This document shows, in pieces, positions 50,830 through 61,292 of a DNA stretch of 64,000 nucleotides. A program made the translations under genes and the position numbers. The notes beneath the pieces were generated by a model, which was not told the origin of the DNA, searched no databases, and saw only the letters and a list, made by a program, of their open reading frames with translations. Source of the stretch: Symbiodinium microadriaticum (taxonomy: Eukaryota > Sar > Dinophyceae > Suessiales > Symbiodiniaceae); contig LSRX01000052.1 of the NCBI GenBank assembly GCA_001939145.1, forward strand, positions 502,623-566,622, in the 5' to 3' direction. Numbering within the stretch: position 1 is the first letter of the stretch; every line of letters starts with the position of its first letter.

Positions 50830-51035
50830 GAAACCCTGGCCCCTATAGACCCTAAGCCCTAAACCCCTAAACCCTAAACCCCTAAACCCTAAACCCTAAA
50901 GCCCTAAACCCTAAACCCCTAAACCCCTAAACCCTAAAACCCTAAACCCTAAAGCCCTAAACCCCTAAACCCTAAACCCTAAGTAAACTCTAATTAAGCC
51001 CTAAAACCTAAGCCCTAAACCCTAAACCCGCCAGG
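50830..51035. repeat. dense CCCTAAA array
   Basis: Nearly uninterrupted CCCTAAA and CCCCTAAA units at 50855-51030, one of the densest arrays in the window. Confidence 0.9.
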
Positions 51036-51374
51036 TGTCCGAACCGGCTGCTGCGGTGCGGCTTTGGCGCGAGAGGGGAATGGCCATGAGCCGCTGCTGG
51101 CTGCAGAGCCTCCTGCGGTGGAGACGATGCCCTGAGATATGCAGGTAAAAAGCGACGGCTTCGGGTTGTTTAGGGCCAAGTTTAGGGAGGAAGTATAGGG
51201 CAGTATAGGGCTGATAAACCAAAAAACCCTAAACCCCTAAGCCCCTAGACCCCTAAACCCAAAGCCCCTAAACCCTATCTAGGGTTTAGGGACGCTTCCT
51301 ACCAGGGTCTCTTGAAGCGTTGTGTAAGGGTTTTAGGGTTTCAGGGTTGAAGAGCTTGCGGACCCAAGCCTTCC
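51036..51374. other. short unique stretch
   Basis: A weak minus-strand frame (51022-51222) crosses into telomere-like repeats and is not supported. A CCCTAAA patch lies at 51220-51275. Confidence 0.4.
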
Positions 51375-51449
51375 AGTATCCCGTAATTCAGGGAATATCC
51401 CTAAGATGATTTAAGGTAAAGTCCTTAATCAAGGGATTTTGGAAGGTCT
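51375..51449. mobile_element. M-family-like element, decayed
   Basis: CCAGTATCCCGTAATTCAGG at the left and CCTTAATCAAGGGATTTTGG at the right resemble the TACCCCTTAATTAAGG arms of the element at 13108. Confidence 0.45.
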
Positions 51450-51515
51450 AGGGAGTTCAGGGTGTAGGGTTAGGATTCGATCGTTGTCTAGGTGATTTTG
51501 CCTCTGTTGGTTCCG

Positions 51516-51611
51516 TAGTTCTCCAATACCCAACCTTTAAACTTTTTGGGTTCCTATTTTTTGGTAATGGTCTGAAAGTTAAACCTTTTTCCTGGCCTAT
51601 TGGGGAAGCAG
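51516..51611. mobile_element. F-family element, copy 6
   Basis: TAGTTCTCCAATACCCAACC at the left, CTATTGGGGAAGCAG at the right. Confidence 0.75.
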
Positions 51612-51744
51612 TCAAAAACCCTAAACCCTAAACTACTAAACCCTAAACCCCTAAACCCTTAAACCCTACAGGTTCTGCTCATTTCCCTTGCGGACCGAAG
51701 GGCCCTGGCCCTCTTCCCTTGTGCTGCGAAGGTCTCGTTGGCGA

Positions 51745-51935
51745 ATTAGGGTTTAGGGTTTTAGGGCTTTAGGGTTTTAGGGTTTAGGATTTAGGGTTTA
51801 GGGTTTAGGGGTTTCGGGTTTAGGGTTTTAGGGTTTTAGGGTTTAGGGGTTCAAAGGGGTTAAGGTTCAATTAGGGTTTAGGGGTTTCGTGTTTGGGGGT
51901 TTTTAGAGTTTTAGGGTTTAGGGTTTCGTCCTTAA
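51745..51935. repeat. dense TTTAGGG/TTTTAGGG array
   Basis: About 190 bases of + strand TTTAGGG, TTTTAGGG and GTTTCGGG variants. Confidence 0.9.
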
Positions 51936-52439
51936 GGCTTGCGAAAGGATACCTCAACATGAGAGAATTTGCTTTCCCTCGAGGGGGCCGTGTCAGGTGG
52001 GGTATCCAGAGCCTTAGCCCTCAGCTCCCTAAACCCGTAAAACTTAAAACCCCCAACTGACACGAAACCCTAAGCTGACCCTGAACATTTATAGGGTTTA
52101 GGGTTTAGGGGTTTAGGGTTTAGGTTTAGGTTTAGGACCCTCCGTGTACTCACCTCTTCTGCGAGGACGAGAAGCGTCGTTGTGTTGCACGATCAGTTTT
52201 CAAAAGGAAGGTCGTAGGCCTAAGCCCTAAAGACTTGAAGGCCAAAGGTTCTTAAAGCCTAAAAACACCCTAAACCCAAAACCCTAAACCCTCAACCCTA
52301 AACCCAAACTGCAGAACCCTGAACACAACACCCTAAACCCTAAACCGTATTAACCGCAAGAGCGGCACAGTCTAGGACATGTTCAGGTGGGTAGTTACCG
52401 TTATAGGAGCCTTATAGAAGGTCTATATACCTTATAGAA
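51936..52439. repeat. telomere-like mosaic
   Basis: TTTAGGG at 52090-52135 and CCCTAAA at 52265-52350 with unique spacers. Confidence 0.7.
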
Positions 52440-52735
52440 GTCTTATAGAAGCCCTAAATACACTAAACTCCCCACCTGTACCCTAAACCCTAGACCCTAA
52501 ATACCCTAAACTCCCCACTTGTACCCTAAACCCTGAACGCTAAATACCCTAAACTCCCCACCTCTACCCTAAACCCTACACCCTAACCACCCTAAACCCC
52601 TAAACCCCTAAACCCCTAAAACCCTAAAACCCTAAACCCCTAAACCCTAAACCCCTAAGCCCCTAAACCCCTAAACCCCTAAACCCTAAACCCCTAAGCC
52701 CCTAAACCCCTAAACCCCTAAACCCTAAACTCTCC
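52440..52735. repeat. tandem about 52-60-bp units passing into a CCCTAAA array
   Basis: The phrase CCTAAACTCCCCACCTGTAC recurs at about 52451, 52511 and 52549 (second as CACTTGTAC, third as CACCTCTAC), then the sequence becomes CCCTAAA/CCCCTAAA from 52575 and ends with the same phrase again at 52726-52741. Confidence 0.8.
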
Positions 52736-52818
52736 ACCTGTAGTTTCCTTTAAAGATCCCTTTAAGGAACCCCTAAACCATAGATCCCTTTAAGGAACCC
52801 TTACTTACATACTTGCTA

Positions 52819-52930
52819 ACCCAGAGGGTCCGAGTACCCAAATAGTGAGGTTTTAGGTCCCAAAATCCATACTCTGAATGGTTTTTGGACCTTGAAACCC
52901 TGCTATTTGGGTACTTGGACCCGTAGGCTA
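52819..52930. mobile_element. G-family element, copy 4
   Basis: Ends ACCCAGAGGGTCCGAGTACC and GGGTACTTGGACCCGTAGG; interior CCAAAATCCATACTCTGAAT. Confidence 0.8.
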
Positions 52931-53499
52931 AGTCCTTTAACACAGGCCATGGATCTTCCAGACCTCACGGTCGCAGCCAGCAACAGCTTCGGCAGGGAGC
53001 TGAGAGGACGGTGCCATTCCCTCAGGGTCCGTTTAGGGGGTTAGGGGTTTAGGGTTTAGGGGTTTAGGGTTTAGGTTTTTAGAGGTTTAGGGTTATAGGG
53101 TCTAGGGTTCAAAATTCAGGAGTTTAAGGTTTAAAATTTTGGGGTTTAGAGCAACCCTGCCTGCTGCGCTACTCTTCGGCCCCACCAAGTGGTCGACCAG
53201 ACCCGGCTCGGGGTTCCTAGGGCACCCCGACCCCGGGGGGTTATCCGAGAGACTCTGAGGTTAGTCATATGGGCCCCTAACTGTCTGACGGTTTAGGGTT
53301 TAGGGTTTAGGGTTTAGGGTTTAGGGTAAGGTTAGAAGTATGGGCCCCTAATATGGACCCTTAGGCCTTTCTAGGGACCCTTAAAGGTACATATAGGGTA
53401 TATAGCAGGTGTATAAAGGATCCCAGGGTTAAGGGCCCATACTAGGGGCCCATGGTTTCAATTCCGGGAGACGCCTCGAGCTCAGGAGGTACAAACACA
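52931..53499. repeat. telomere-like mosaic
   Basis: TTTAGGG arrays at 53025-53110 and 53288-53330. A partial inverted repeat around ATATGGGCCCCTAA and TATGGGCCCCTAATAT is at 53268-53455. Confidence 0.65.
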
Positions 53500-54480
53500 G
53501 CGTGGACAGCCTTTAGGTGCAGGCGTGATAAGCAATATCATCTACCTGGACTACAACCAAATATCCCCTTTCACTTCCACACACTGAGCTTCGGTGTTCA
53601 ACCTTCCACTTCCGGGCAACCTTTGTAATACCCAGTACACCTCAATAACTGGACTGGGAATACTTAAGGGTTCTACACCGATCTACAGAATCATTCTCAT
53701 TCGCACATCCACTGTATTACTCAACCTAATCTTCGTCTTCATCCGCAGCATAATGAAAGGTAGTTCTAAGAAATAGGTCATCAACATCACCATGCTGATC
53801 ACCAGGATGGCCATGCTAATCTTGATGATGAGACCATTAGAATCAAGAATCGTCATGTCGTGTAGCGTTCTTAACATCATGATCACGATCATCATCGTCA
53901 TCATCATCATCATGATCACATCCATCACAGTCGTGAGAGTATTTCTGCTGCAACAATACTGATGCTGCTACTTCTTATCCGAATCCTTCCTTTTCAGAAG
54001 CTGAATTACATGTCATGATTTCAACCTGATCCCAGAATAGACCGCGAAGCACCATTCCAGCATCAACGCATGCAAGACTGGAAACTGCTGTTTCTTACGA
54101 GGGAAACCGTCTCTCCAACATTGATAATCTCGGCCAAACCATCACCGATAGCTTCGGGTTGTCTACTCGATGTTGCCTCTGCTAGATAATCTGTGAACTT
54201 GGAAGAACTACATTTCTGCGAGAAAATCCGCACTTGTCGTCAACCAAAACACGCACGAGAGATCCTATCTTTCCTCAAGAAGAAGAAGAAGTTTATGTCA
54301 AGACGGCAACTTGACCTCAAGAGTTGAAAGACAACAGCATACCTAAAGTTTCGTTGCTTGCGCGATGTAGCCTCTGCCAAACAGCCTGTGATCTTGAAAA
54401 AGGGACATGCTACAAGGAACAGCATTCGTTTTTGTGCCCAGCATAAGCTTTCTGGTTCCTTCATGGGGGTTGACAGGGGT
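53500..54480. other. telomere-free island of distinct composition
   Basis: About one kilobase without any TTTAGGG-like word, relatively AT-rich with many CATCAT and GATCAT words (53780-53930). Open frames at 53594-53776 (+), 53683-53928 (-, mostly Met/Ile) and 54240-54464 (-) are not convincing. At 54110-54220 and 54260-54390 two related segments share the words TTGCCTCTGC/TAGCCTCTGCC, hinting at an internal duplication. Origin unknown. Confidence 0.4.
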
Positions 54481-54867
54481 TCACCATAGTGTTGCCAATG
54501 CCTTGCAGTCCATGTAATGTAAGTGCCTGAAGTCTTGGGATACGGCTATACTCCAATTACCTAAACAAGTAGGTTCGATAGGATTCCGGCAGGGTTTAGC
54601 GATAAGGCTGCTCGTTTGAAGGCGGGGTGCTCTAGGCCTTGGGTGGATGGGGGTTGGGGTTTGCAGTTCGGGCCTCTTTTAGGGCTTTAGAGATGATGTT
54701 TTGGGGTTGAGGATTTTAGGGTTCACGGTTTCGGCTTCATGTAGGGTGCAGGGTTTTTAGGTTTTAGCGTTCCGGGTTCAGGAGCCTAAGGGGCTTTAGG
54801 CTCGAGGTCTCTGGCTTAGTCTTTAGGCTACCGGACGTATAGAGCTGGAGCAGCAGAGCTTGAAGGT
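54481..54867. other. intergenic
   Basis: G/T-rich sequence with weak TTTAGGG-like words at 54640-54800; no gene. Confidence 0.4.
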
Positions 54868-54910
54868 ACCCCAGAGGGTCCATCCATAATTACATACATA
54901 CATACGTACA

Positions 54911-54941
<31 letters not shown>

Positions 54942-55085
54942 GCGTGTATGTATATATATATGTATATATATATGTATATATACATATACACACACATTAT
55001 GTATTCGGTTCCAAAAAACCTCCCTTTTTTATGGTGTTAGGCATGTAGTAGCACATTACTAGTATAGATGGACCCTCTTGGTACC
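54868..55085. mobile_element. G-like element with a microsatellite inside
   Basis: Ends ACCCCAGAGGGTCCATC and GATGGACCCTCTTGGTACC are inverted repeats. ACAT and TA runs (54890-54985) fill the left half of the loop, doubling the element's length. Confidence 0.7.
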
Positions 55086-55204
55086 GGTTAGTGCTTGAGG
55101 GCCGCGCCGTAGGTGCTTGTTAGTCGCTTACGCACCGAGGGTTCTTATGGTGTCTCGGAGAGTCCATGTGCCAATAAATAATAAGGGTTTAGGGTTTATA
55201 AGGT
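55086..55204. other. short unique stretch with an A end
   Basis: GAGAGTCCATGTGCC at 55158 is a solitary A-type end followed by TTTAGGG words; probably a truncated copy. Confidence 0.4.
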
Positions 55205-55300
55205 TTCAAGGTCCATGTGCCATGTAGTATAAGCTTTGGCCTCAAAGTAGTCCCTAAATAAGTACGTCAGGGCCAAAGTATCTGCTGCATGTGTATGTGG
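55205..55300. mobile_element. A-family element, copy 12, worn ends
   Basis: TTCAAGGTCCATGTGCCATG at the left; CAAAGTATCTGCTGCATGTG at the right; interior GGCCTCAAAGTAGTCCCTAA. Confidence 0.6.
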
Positions 55301-55573
55301 TTTCGGGGTTTAGGGTACGTTGTGACAAGAGATGTTCTGATCTTGCCCGCCCAGAAAGATGGCTAACGTGAGAATGTCCGCTTTTAACTTTTCGTGCAGC
55401 GTTTATGCACTGCTGTCGCTGCTGCATGGATCGAATCAGTGTTTTCGTGCCATGGCTAGGGCCTGGACATCACGGTCACGGCTACCCTCTTCATCATCAG
55501 CAGCGCATCCACAGCTACAGTAGACAGTGGTCGCCGTGGTGGCGCTGGGGGTTTCCTCGTCCTCCTCCTCTTT

Positions 55574-55604
55574 ACTACTACTACTACTACTACTGCTGCT
55601 GCTG

Positions 55605-55640
<36 letters not shown>

Positions 55641-55773
55641 TGGGATGAGCTCTTATTTGACGCTATGTTCTCGCTCTATTATCGACTTGCACTACTTTGT
55701 TCCAGCCGTGCCTGCCATGTCTTTCTACGTCTGCATGCACAAAAACCACAGCGTCAAACAGGAGCAGAGCGCG

Positions 55774-55816
<43 letters not shown>

Positions 55817-56490
55817 NNNNNNNNNNNNNNNNNNNNNNNNNNNNNNNNNNNNNNNNNNNNNNNNNNNNNNNNNNNNNNNNNNNNNNNNNNNNNNNNNNNN
55901 NNNNNNNNNNNNNNNNNNNNNNNNNNNNNNNNNNNNNNNNNNNNNNNNNNNNNNNNNNNNNNNNNNNNNNNNNNNNNNNNNNNNNNNNNNNNNNNNNNNN
56001 NNNNNNNNNNNNNNNNNNNNNNNNNNNNNNNNNNNNNNNNNNNNNNNNNNNNNNNNNNNNNNNNNNNNNNNNNNNNNNNNNNNNNNNNNNNNNNNNNNNN
56101 NNNNNNNNNNNNNNNNNNNNNNNNNNNNNNNNNNNNNNNNNNNNNNNNNNNNNNNNNNNNNNNNNNNNNNNNNNNNNNNNNNNNNNNNNNNNNNNNNNNN
56201 NNNNNNNNNNNNNNNNNNNNNNNNNNNNNNNNNNNNNNNNNNNNNNNNNNNNNNNNNNNNNNNNNNNNNNNNNNNNNNNNNNNNNNNNNNNNNNNNNNNN
56301 NNNNNNNNNNNNNNNNNNNNCCCCCCCAGAATCAAGTCCAAAATCAAGAGCCCGAGTTTACAAACTCGACAAGTCGATTTTGAGGCCTCTTATGATGATC
56401 GGACATGACGAAAGTGCTGTAAATACCGAGCAAAATGGATGTTGTCTGAACATGGCTAAGAGCAAGTGTAGTTGGTAGGGGGGTGCCTAG

Positions 56491-56538
<48 letters not shown>

Positions 56539-56545
56539 CATTACT
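55574..56545. repeat. CTA trinucleotide microsatellites around an assembly gap
   Basis: (CTA)n runs at 55574-55639, 55774-55816 and 56490-56538; N run 55817-56320. Open frames spanning the gap translate the repeat as poly-Tyr, poly-Leu or poly-Thr and are artefacts. The gap size (504) is as given and may be nominal. Between the first two runs, 55640-55770 is unique. Confidence 0.9.
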
Positions 56546-56739
56546 ACAATTACCACTATTACCATTAACTACTACCACCATTACTACTATTTCTACTACT
56601 ATTACCATTTCTACTATTACTGAATCACAATCCTTGACTGGTGTTACACAACATCGCCTCGTGTAGTACCAAGTATTTTTCCGTGCAAATATTTAATAGT
56701 AGAGGTGGTGGCATTCAGCCGTCACATTCAATCCATATT

Positions 56740-57134
56740 GTTTCATTCTAAATGTTTCTACACCAGTGCAGTTGCCGGGCAATGCCACCGCGTATGTTTT
56801 TTGCGGCCTCTGCTGGCTTGCAGTCTCAAAAGATCCATCACCCGACAAGCGAGTTATTCCCACAATCAAAGATTCTAAGCCCCAAAGCGGCGGCCAAGGT
56901 TTCGGCGGCCACAACAGTTGCCTCCTTTTCCGTAGGCAGCGCAGGGAGACTTCCGAGCTGCAAGCCCGAAGCGATTGGGTAGGGCTTAGGGTTTCGCAGC
57001 GTTGGGCACCGATAGTCGTACACTTCTGTACAACAATGCAGCTTCATATTCATGGCCATGTAATTGCCTGCCAACAGCTTTACATTGAAGGTGAACATCG
57101 GGGTGATCCAAGCAAGGACTCTGGAACCGGCTAA
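56740..57134. CDS. coding candidate, strand unresolved
   Basis: A telomere-free, G+C-richer island open on both strands. The + frame 56752-56982 reads PPRMFFAASAGLQSQKIHHP and SPKAAAKVSAATTVASFSVG. The - frame 56838-57152 reads QLGSLPALPTEKEATVVAAE and TLAAALGLRIFDCGNNSLVG. Both look like protein, and I cannot choose. Neither matches a family I know. Confidence 0.3.
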
Positions 57135-57172
57135 GTGAGAAACCTTAAGCATAAATTTAGCTACCGTGCTTC

Positions 57173-57254
57173 GAGGATCGCGGGACGTAGTAAATCAGTT
57201 TGCAGGTACCGCACTTACAATGTAATGTATAAGTATGGGTAACCAGAGTCCCGT
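57173..57254. mobile_element. J-family element, copy 3, decayed
   Basis: GAGGATCGCGGGACGTAGTA at the left and GTAACCAGAGTCCCG at the right, with CAGGTACCGCACTTACAATG between. Confidence 0.4.
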
Positions 57255-57990
57255 CGTCAAATAAACACTGCATGGGCACAAAGGTCATGAAACCCCGAGG
57301 CTGTTAGCCAAATCCTAAACCTTCAGCCATATAAGTAAACCCCTACACCTCGATGCCCTCCTTTAACCGTAAACTTTGGAGGTTCAAGCGTTTGGTTTGA
57401 GTGTAGACTTTGGGGTTGTCAAATTTCCACAAAGACTCGCACAAATGCCCTAGCGTAGTCAGCTGAAACTCATGCGGGTTATCGATTCAGAGGCTTCAAC
57501 ATTCCTTTAGTTGAAGGTTCCTCATCCTTATCATGGTTTAAAGAATGTTGCTTGAGTAAGGCTTGGGGATTTTTCTAACATATGAGCTTCAAGTCGTCCG
57601 GGGAACCGAAGACCCAAAAATCCTTCACCAAGGCCAGTGCCGAGGCTTGAGACCTCAAGTCTGAAACCCGAAATCCTTTTATCGCAAATCTTCAAGGAAT
57701 TGATTAAATTATTGAGGATATACGGTCAAAACATGTCAAAACCACGGATACTGACTAGCTGGTGCAATTCAGCCGTGGTATGAAATGTCAGCGATGGTAC
57801 CTGCTTCTATATTGCTATACCTTGACAGCTCAAAGCGGCCGCGCAAGTTGCATCACCCCATTCATAGAAACCTTACTTCCCGATAACTACCAGTATTCAG
57901 GGCAAAACCCCAAACTTTACAATCACCGAGTGCCTAAACCATCCATCCTAAGCTGTAAGCCGTAAGCCCAGAAATCCTAATCTCCCAAAC
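57255..57990. other. intergenic
   Basis: Mostly unique and poor in telomere-like words. A frame at 57762-57965 is not convincing. Confidence 0.35.
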
Positions 57991-57992
57991 CC

Positions 57993-58062
57993 TAATCCTT
58001 CCTTAAAACCACATCCTTCCTTAAAGCCACATCCTTCCTTAACCCTAATCCTTCCTTAAGCA
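57993..58062. repeat. short tandem repeat ATCCTTCCTTAA
   Basis: Four copies of ATCCTTCCTTAA separated by AACCAC, AGCCAC and CCCTA spacers. Confidence 0.85.
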
Positions 58063-58069
58063 TGCTCAA

Positions 58070-58612
58070 GCCCATCCTGCGGGCCTTCCTAACCTCTGGA
58101 GCCCGACTCCCTAACTATGACGGTTCATACGCCGAATTCGGCTCAACGGCAGTCATACGGCTGATGATAGAAATCCTGCATTACCCATAATAGGAATAGA
58201 CCATAACTCCCATAGTTTAGTGTCCTTAAGGCAGTGCAGGATTTATTTCAGGAGGCCGAGGCCCATCTGACAGGTGTGGCTACGACCTCGCCAGTACTAC
58301 ACCAGACACCCAAGGCGGCCAGACCTCCACGGCTGCGGGAGTGAAGTGGAGTAGCGCCAGACACGCATGGATAGTCCAGCTCACAGATCCCCGGAGCAGG
58401 AAGCGACGATACCTCGAGATCTTCTCCGAGGCGGCTGCCGAGAAGGTGGCCCTGAGCCAAAGGCGACTTCGACAAGGAACGGGAGAAGATGCAGAGGCAG
58501 CGTAAGCGGGAAAAGCAGGACCAGAAGCTCAAGAGGGGCACTCCCAAAGACTTTGCTGCTGGTCAGCCAAGGAGGCCAGCAGCGGCAAAGATGGCAAAGA
58601 CAACGACATAGA
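58070..58612 (+). pseudogene. degenerate coding stretch, broken frame, with a D element inside
   Basis: Several protein-like pieces lie in order on the + strand. They are LRAFLTSGARLPNYDGSY through AEFGSTAVIR (58078-58160); EAEAHLTGVATTSPVLHQ (58252 to about 58344, TGA); then, in a shifted frame, ARHAWIVQLTDPRSRKRRYL and EIFSEAAAEKVALSQRRL; then, shifted again, DFDKEREKMQRQRKREKQDQ and KLKRGTPKDFAAGQPRRPAA (to TAG near 58612). The D element at 58159 separates the first two pieces. At least two frame changes beyond any splice argue for a relic, perhaps of a retroelement; no diagnostic motif remains. Confidence 0.4.
58159..58252. mobile_element. D-family element, copy 5, right end altered
   Basis: The left end GGCTGATGATAGAAATCC fits the family. 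The right end reads GCAGGATTTATTTCAG instead of GCAGGATTTATATCATCAAC, giving a TTTCAG|GAG sequence directly before a protein-like frame. Confidence 0.75.
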
Positions 58613-58921
58613 GTGACGGAGACCCCTGTTTCGCCGTAGTTCATGGCCAGCGGTGCGACGCTTAAGCGCTGCTTGGAAGTATTTTAATATCTGCTGGTAT
58701 TTTTTGATCTCTGCTATGTTGATTTCAAACTGTTGGGCGAGTCTGGTGCTGGAGTGCCCCGAATGGGGCACGCAAAGTCACACGTATAGCGTTACCCCGG
58801 TGCCGGTGTGGGATTTGACATGAGACACATAACACGTACGCGACAAGATGGTGGGGAGAGCCGGCTTGGATGGATGGTTCACTGCCGGAATAAGTGCGCC
58901 TTGGCGTTCAAGGGGCTTGTT
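58613..58921. other. non-coding flank
   Basis: Unique sequence free of telomere-like repeats, possibly the 3' flank of the preceding relic. Confidence 0.35.
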
Positions 58922-59125
58922 TTCAATCCAAACGAGGGAAGCCCCTCGTTTGGATTGAACATGCATCCGTTTGGGAGGGCCGGGGCCGAGCATCATGCGC
59001 ATCAGTGGGTCCTTTGCGGGGGTAGGGACGCTTGTTTTCAATCCGAACGAGGGAAGTCCCTCGTTTGGATTGAAAATGCATCCTTTTGGGAGGGCCGAGC
59101 ATCATGCGCATCAGGGGGTTCTGTT
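58922..59125. repeat. tandem duplication carrying two strong hairpins
   Basis: Hairpin 1 (58922-58959) has 17-base perfect arms TTCAATCCAAACGAGGG and a 4-base loop. Hairpin 2 (59035-59076) has 20-base arms with one mismatch and a 2-base loop. Both are followed by ATGCATCC[GT]TTTGGGAGGG and GCATCATGCGCATCAG, so a unit of about 115 bases is duplicated. A poly-G run ends it at 59126-59140. Confidence 0.85.
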
Positions 59126-59140
59126 GGGGGGGGGGGGGGG

Positions 59141-59474
59141 TTGCGGGCGGACATTAGGGGGTTGCGTGTTGGGGGCTTGCAGGTGCTCCGATGCTCCTAT
59201 GTGTTGCTGCATCAACAGTAATTACTGCACCAGGGTTTTAGACCTCTACGTTATCAGGACCCCGAATGTATGGGTCACCCTAGACGCCCACTGACCCGCT
59301 AGTGGCAGGTTTTGGGTTTCAGGGGGTTGAAGATTCTTAAACCAGCCCTGCTAAGTTCAGACACGTAAGAGGTCTGCCCTGAACTCCAAACCCAAATCCT
59401 GTAAAGGAATGACAGAACCTTGTCAAACACGACTAAACCCCGTTAGACTGAACGAAACCTTAAATCACAAGCAC
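59141..59474. other. intergenic, no clear signal
   Basis: Unique; no gene or element recognised. Confidence 0.35.
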
Positions 59475-59548
59475 GCACGCACGCACGCACGCACAGAGGC
59501 ACGCACGCACACACACACACAGAGAGAGAGAGAGACCACACACACACG

Positions 59549-59596
<48 letters not shown>

Positions 59597-59666
59597 CCAC
59601 ACACACACACACACGCAGAGAGAGAGAAAGAGAGGGACACACGCACGCACACACACACACACACAC
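59475..59666. repeat. CA / GCAC / GA / TA compound microsatellite
   Basis: Blocks of GCAC, CA, GA and TA repeats; mirrored order CA-GA-CA-TA-CA-GA-CA. Open frames on both strands are repeat translations. Confidence 0.95.
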
Positions 59667-60301
59667 ACCAAACGCAAAAGTAAATCGTCAAGCCATGTAC
59701 AAACCCTGTAAAACCCCAGACATGTCCACACAAAAAAACCCTGCTGAGATTTTCTGAAACGACCCGCAGCTTGAACCCTGAACCTGTTGCTGCAAACTGG
59801 TGCAGGTGGGAAGACTGATCCCTTGGCTTCCTGACGCTGGGTTCTGGACAAGCATGGGTTGGGGTTCAGGGTTTCGGCTTCAGGGTTTTATCGTTTTACA
59901 ATGCGTTTAAAGGTGTTGAGCACTAGAGTGTCTTTAGGCGGCTTGTGTATTGGTTTACTTGTTTTTTGGTGTTGGCCCCGCCGCCATAAGTGCTGGAGGG
60001 TTTAGGGTTCAGTGTTGGGAACTCGTGGATTTTCTCTAATGCCGCATAATCGACGATGTTGAGAACAGAACTTTTAAATTGTGGAGCTTCAGGAGGTCCA
60101 TGGGTGGCGCAGCTTGCGATCAGAAGTACTTCGCTGAAAAGCAGAGACGCGATCAACAGGTACTGTAAAAAGTAGAACGAGGCCTACACCTTTAGCCACC
60201 CATGTTTTAAGTAGACTCAAAATCTCAACACGATGTTTTCCCTCTTTCTCCGTGGAGTGCCCGGCATCCAACACACCCCAAACTTCTGTTGTGCGGGCTT
60301 A
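59667..60301. other. intergenic
   Basis: Mostly unique. Minus-strand frames at 59923-60156 and 60089-60274 overlap in different phases and are weak exon candidates (VLLIASCATHGPPEAPQFKS in the first). Confidence 0.3.
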
Positions 60302-60411
60302 CCCTAAGGGTCCATGTACCCAAATAGTATATACTTTGGCTCCAATGTACCTATATAGGGACTACTTTAAGGCCAATGTATATATTATATGAGCACATGG
60401 ACCCTTAGGGT
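60302..60411. mobile_element. A-family element, copy 13
   Basis: Ends CCCTAAGGGTCCATGTACCC and GAGCACATGGACCCTTAGGG; inner arm TAGTATATACTTTGGC intact on the left only. Confidence 0.85.
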
Positions 60412-61102
60412 TATGGTTTGGGGTTCTGGGTTTAGGGTTTAAAGGTCCGCAAGCATGTCGCCAACAGTGTTGCAGGGTTTGGTAAGGGTTCTTTTAGGCC
60501 AAAAAGCGCCTAGGGTTTTGGTGCAAGGGTTCCTTACTGTGCTTATCGTAGGGGTTCTGTGCCGGATATACACGGGTTCCATGACGTGCCGGGCACAACA
60601 GGATTTTTTTGGGGTTCAGGCTTGGGTTAGAGGATCAGGGTTCGGTTAGTTAAGGGTCCGAATCAGGAATTGAGATGGTGGGATGCTTGCACAAAGTCCG
60701 AAATCGTACCGGAACCCCAAAACCCGAAACCCTAATAATGCCTTAAAACCGAAATCCATTAAAGAAGCTGAGGGTGAGTTGGCTCTGTCGTGCTAACTCT
60801 GCACTCGGCACACGAGCTGCCACGTTGCGGCCTGCCCTACACCGCAATCTGATGTGCGGAACCGGTGAAGGCGTTGTAGGGTTCTTAGGCATTTTCATAA
60901 GCATAGCAAGCAGGTTATGATTAAAAGTGTGTTTGTAAGTATTCAGGCTGAATCAGGCAACCTTAAACCTTAAAACCCAAAACCCTTAAAGACCCCAAAC
61001 CCTAAATAGTAGTGAAGCAGGCACGCAACGCGTCGTCCCTTGGAAAGTGCCGAGCTTTCCATCTCCTCCTGCAGTTGGCACCGGATAATTGCAGAACTTC
61101 TT
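60412..61102. other. intergenic
   Basis: A few TTTAGGG words at 60420-60450 and CCCTAA words at 60725 and 60965-61005. An open frame at 60455-60649 is G/T-rich and weak. Confidence 0.35.
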
Positions 61103-61221
61103 TACCTAGGTTCCTGAGTAGTACCCTTTTGCCCTTTTTGTTTCGGGGTCTCCTCATTAAAGCCGAAGATCAGGAAAAAGGGTACCCTTATTATTAAAGG
61201 GTGATACTGGGGAACCTAGTT
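61103..61221. mobile_element. P-family element, copy 2
   Basis: Arms TACCTAGGTTCCTGAGTAGT, ACCCTTTTGCCC and GGAAAAAGGGTACCC, GGGGAACCTAGTTA. Confidence 0.6.
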
Positions 61222-61292
61222 ACGCTCACGCAGGATTTTCTGTAAGGGGTCTGCATGCATGGCCCCTATGGCCCTATGCGGTTTCGGCTTGC

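Noticed and set aside
50830..51035. Chromosome end
   Set aside because: Arrays are degenerate, short, in both orientations and surrounded by other sequence, so they are interstitial.
53683..53928. Met/Ile-rich minus-strand frame
   Set aside because: It is the reading of CAT/GAT-rich sequence and lacks any plausible protein composition.
55405..56478. Long open frames across the gap on both strands
   Set aside because: They consist of (CTA)n translation and N bases; there is no independent coding signal.
59409..59851. Open frames with HTHTHT or CVCVCV runs
   Set aside because: Translations of CA/GA/TA microsatellites.
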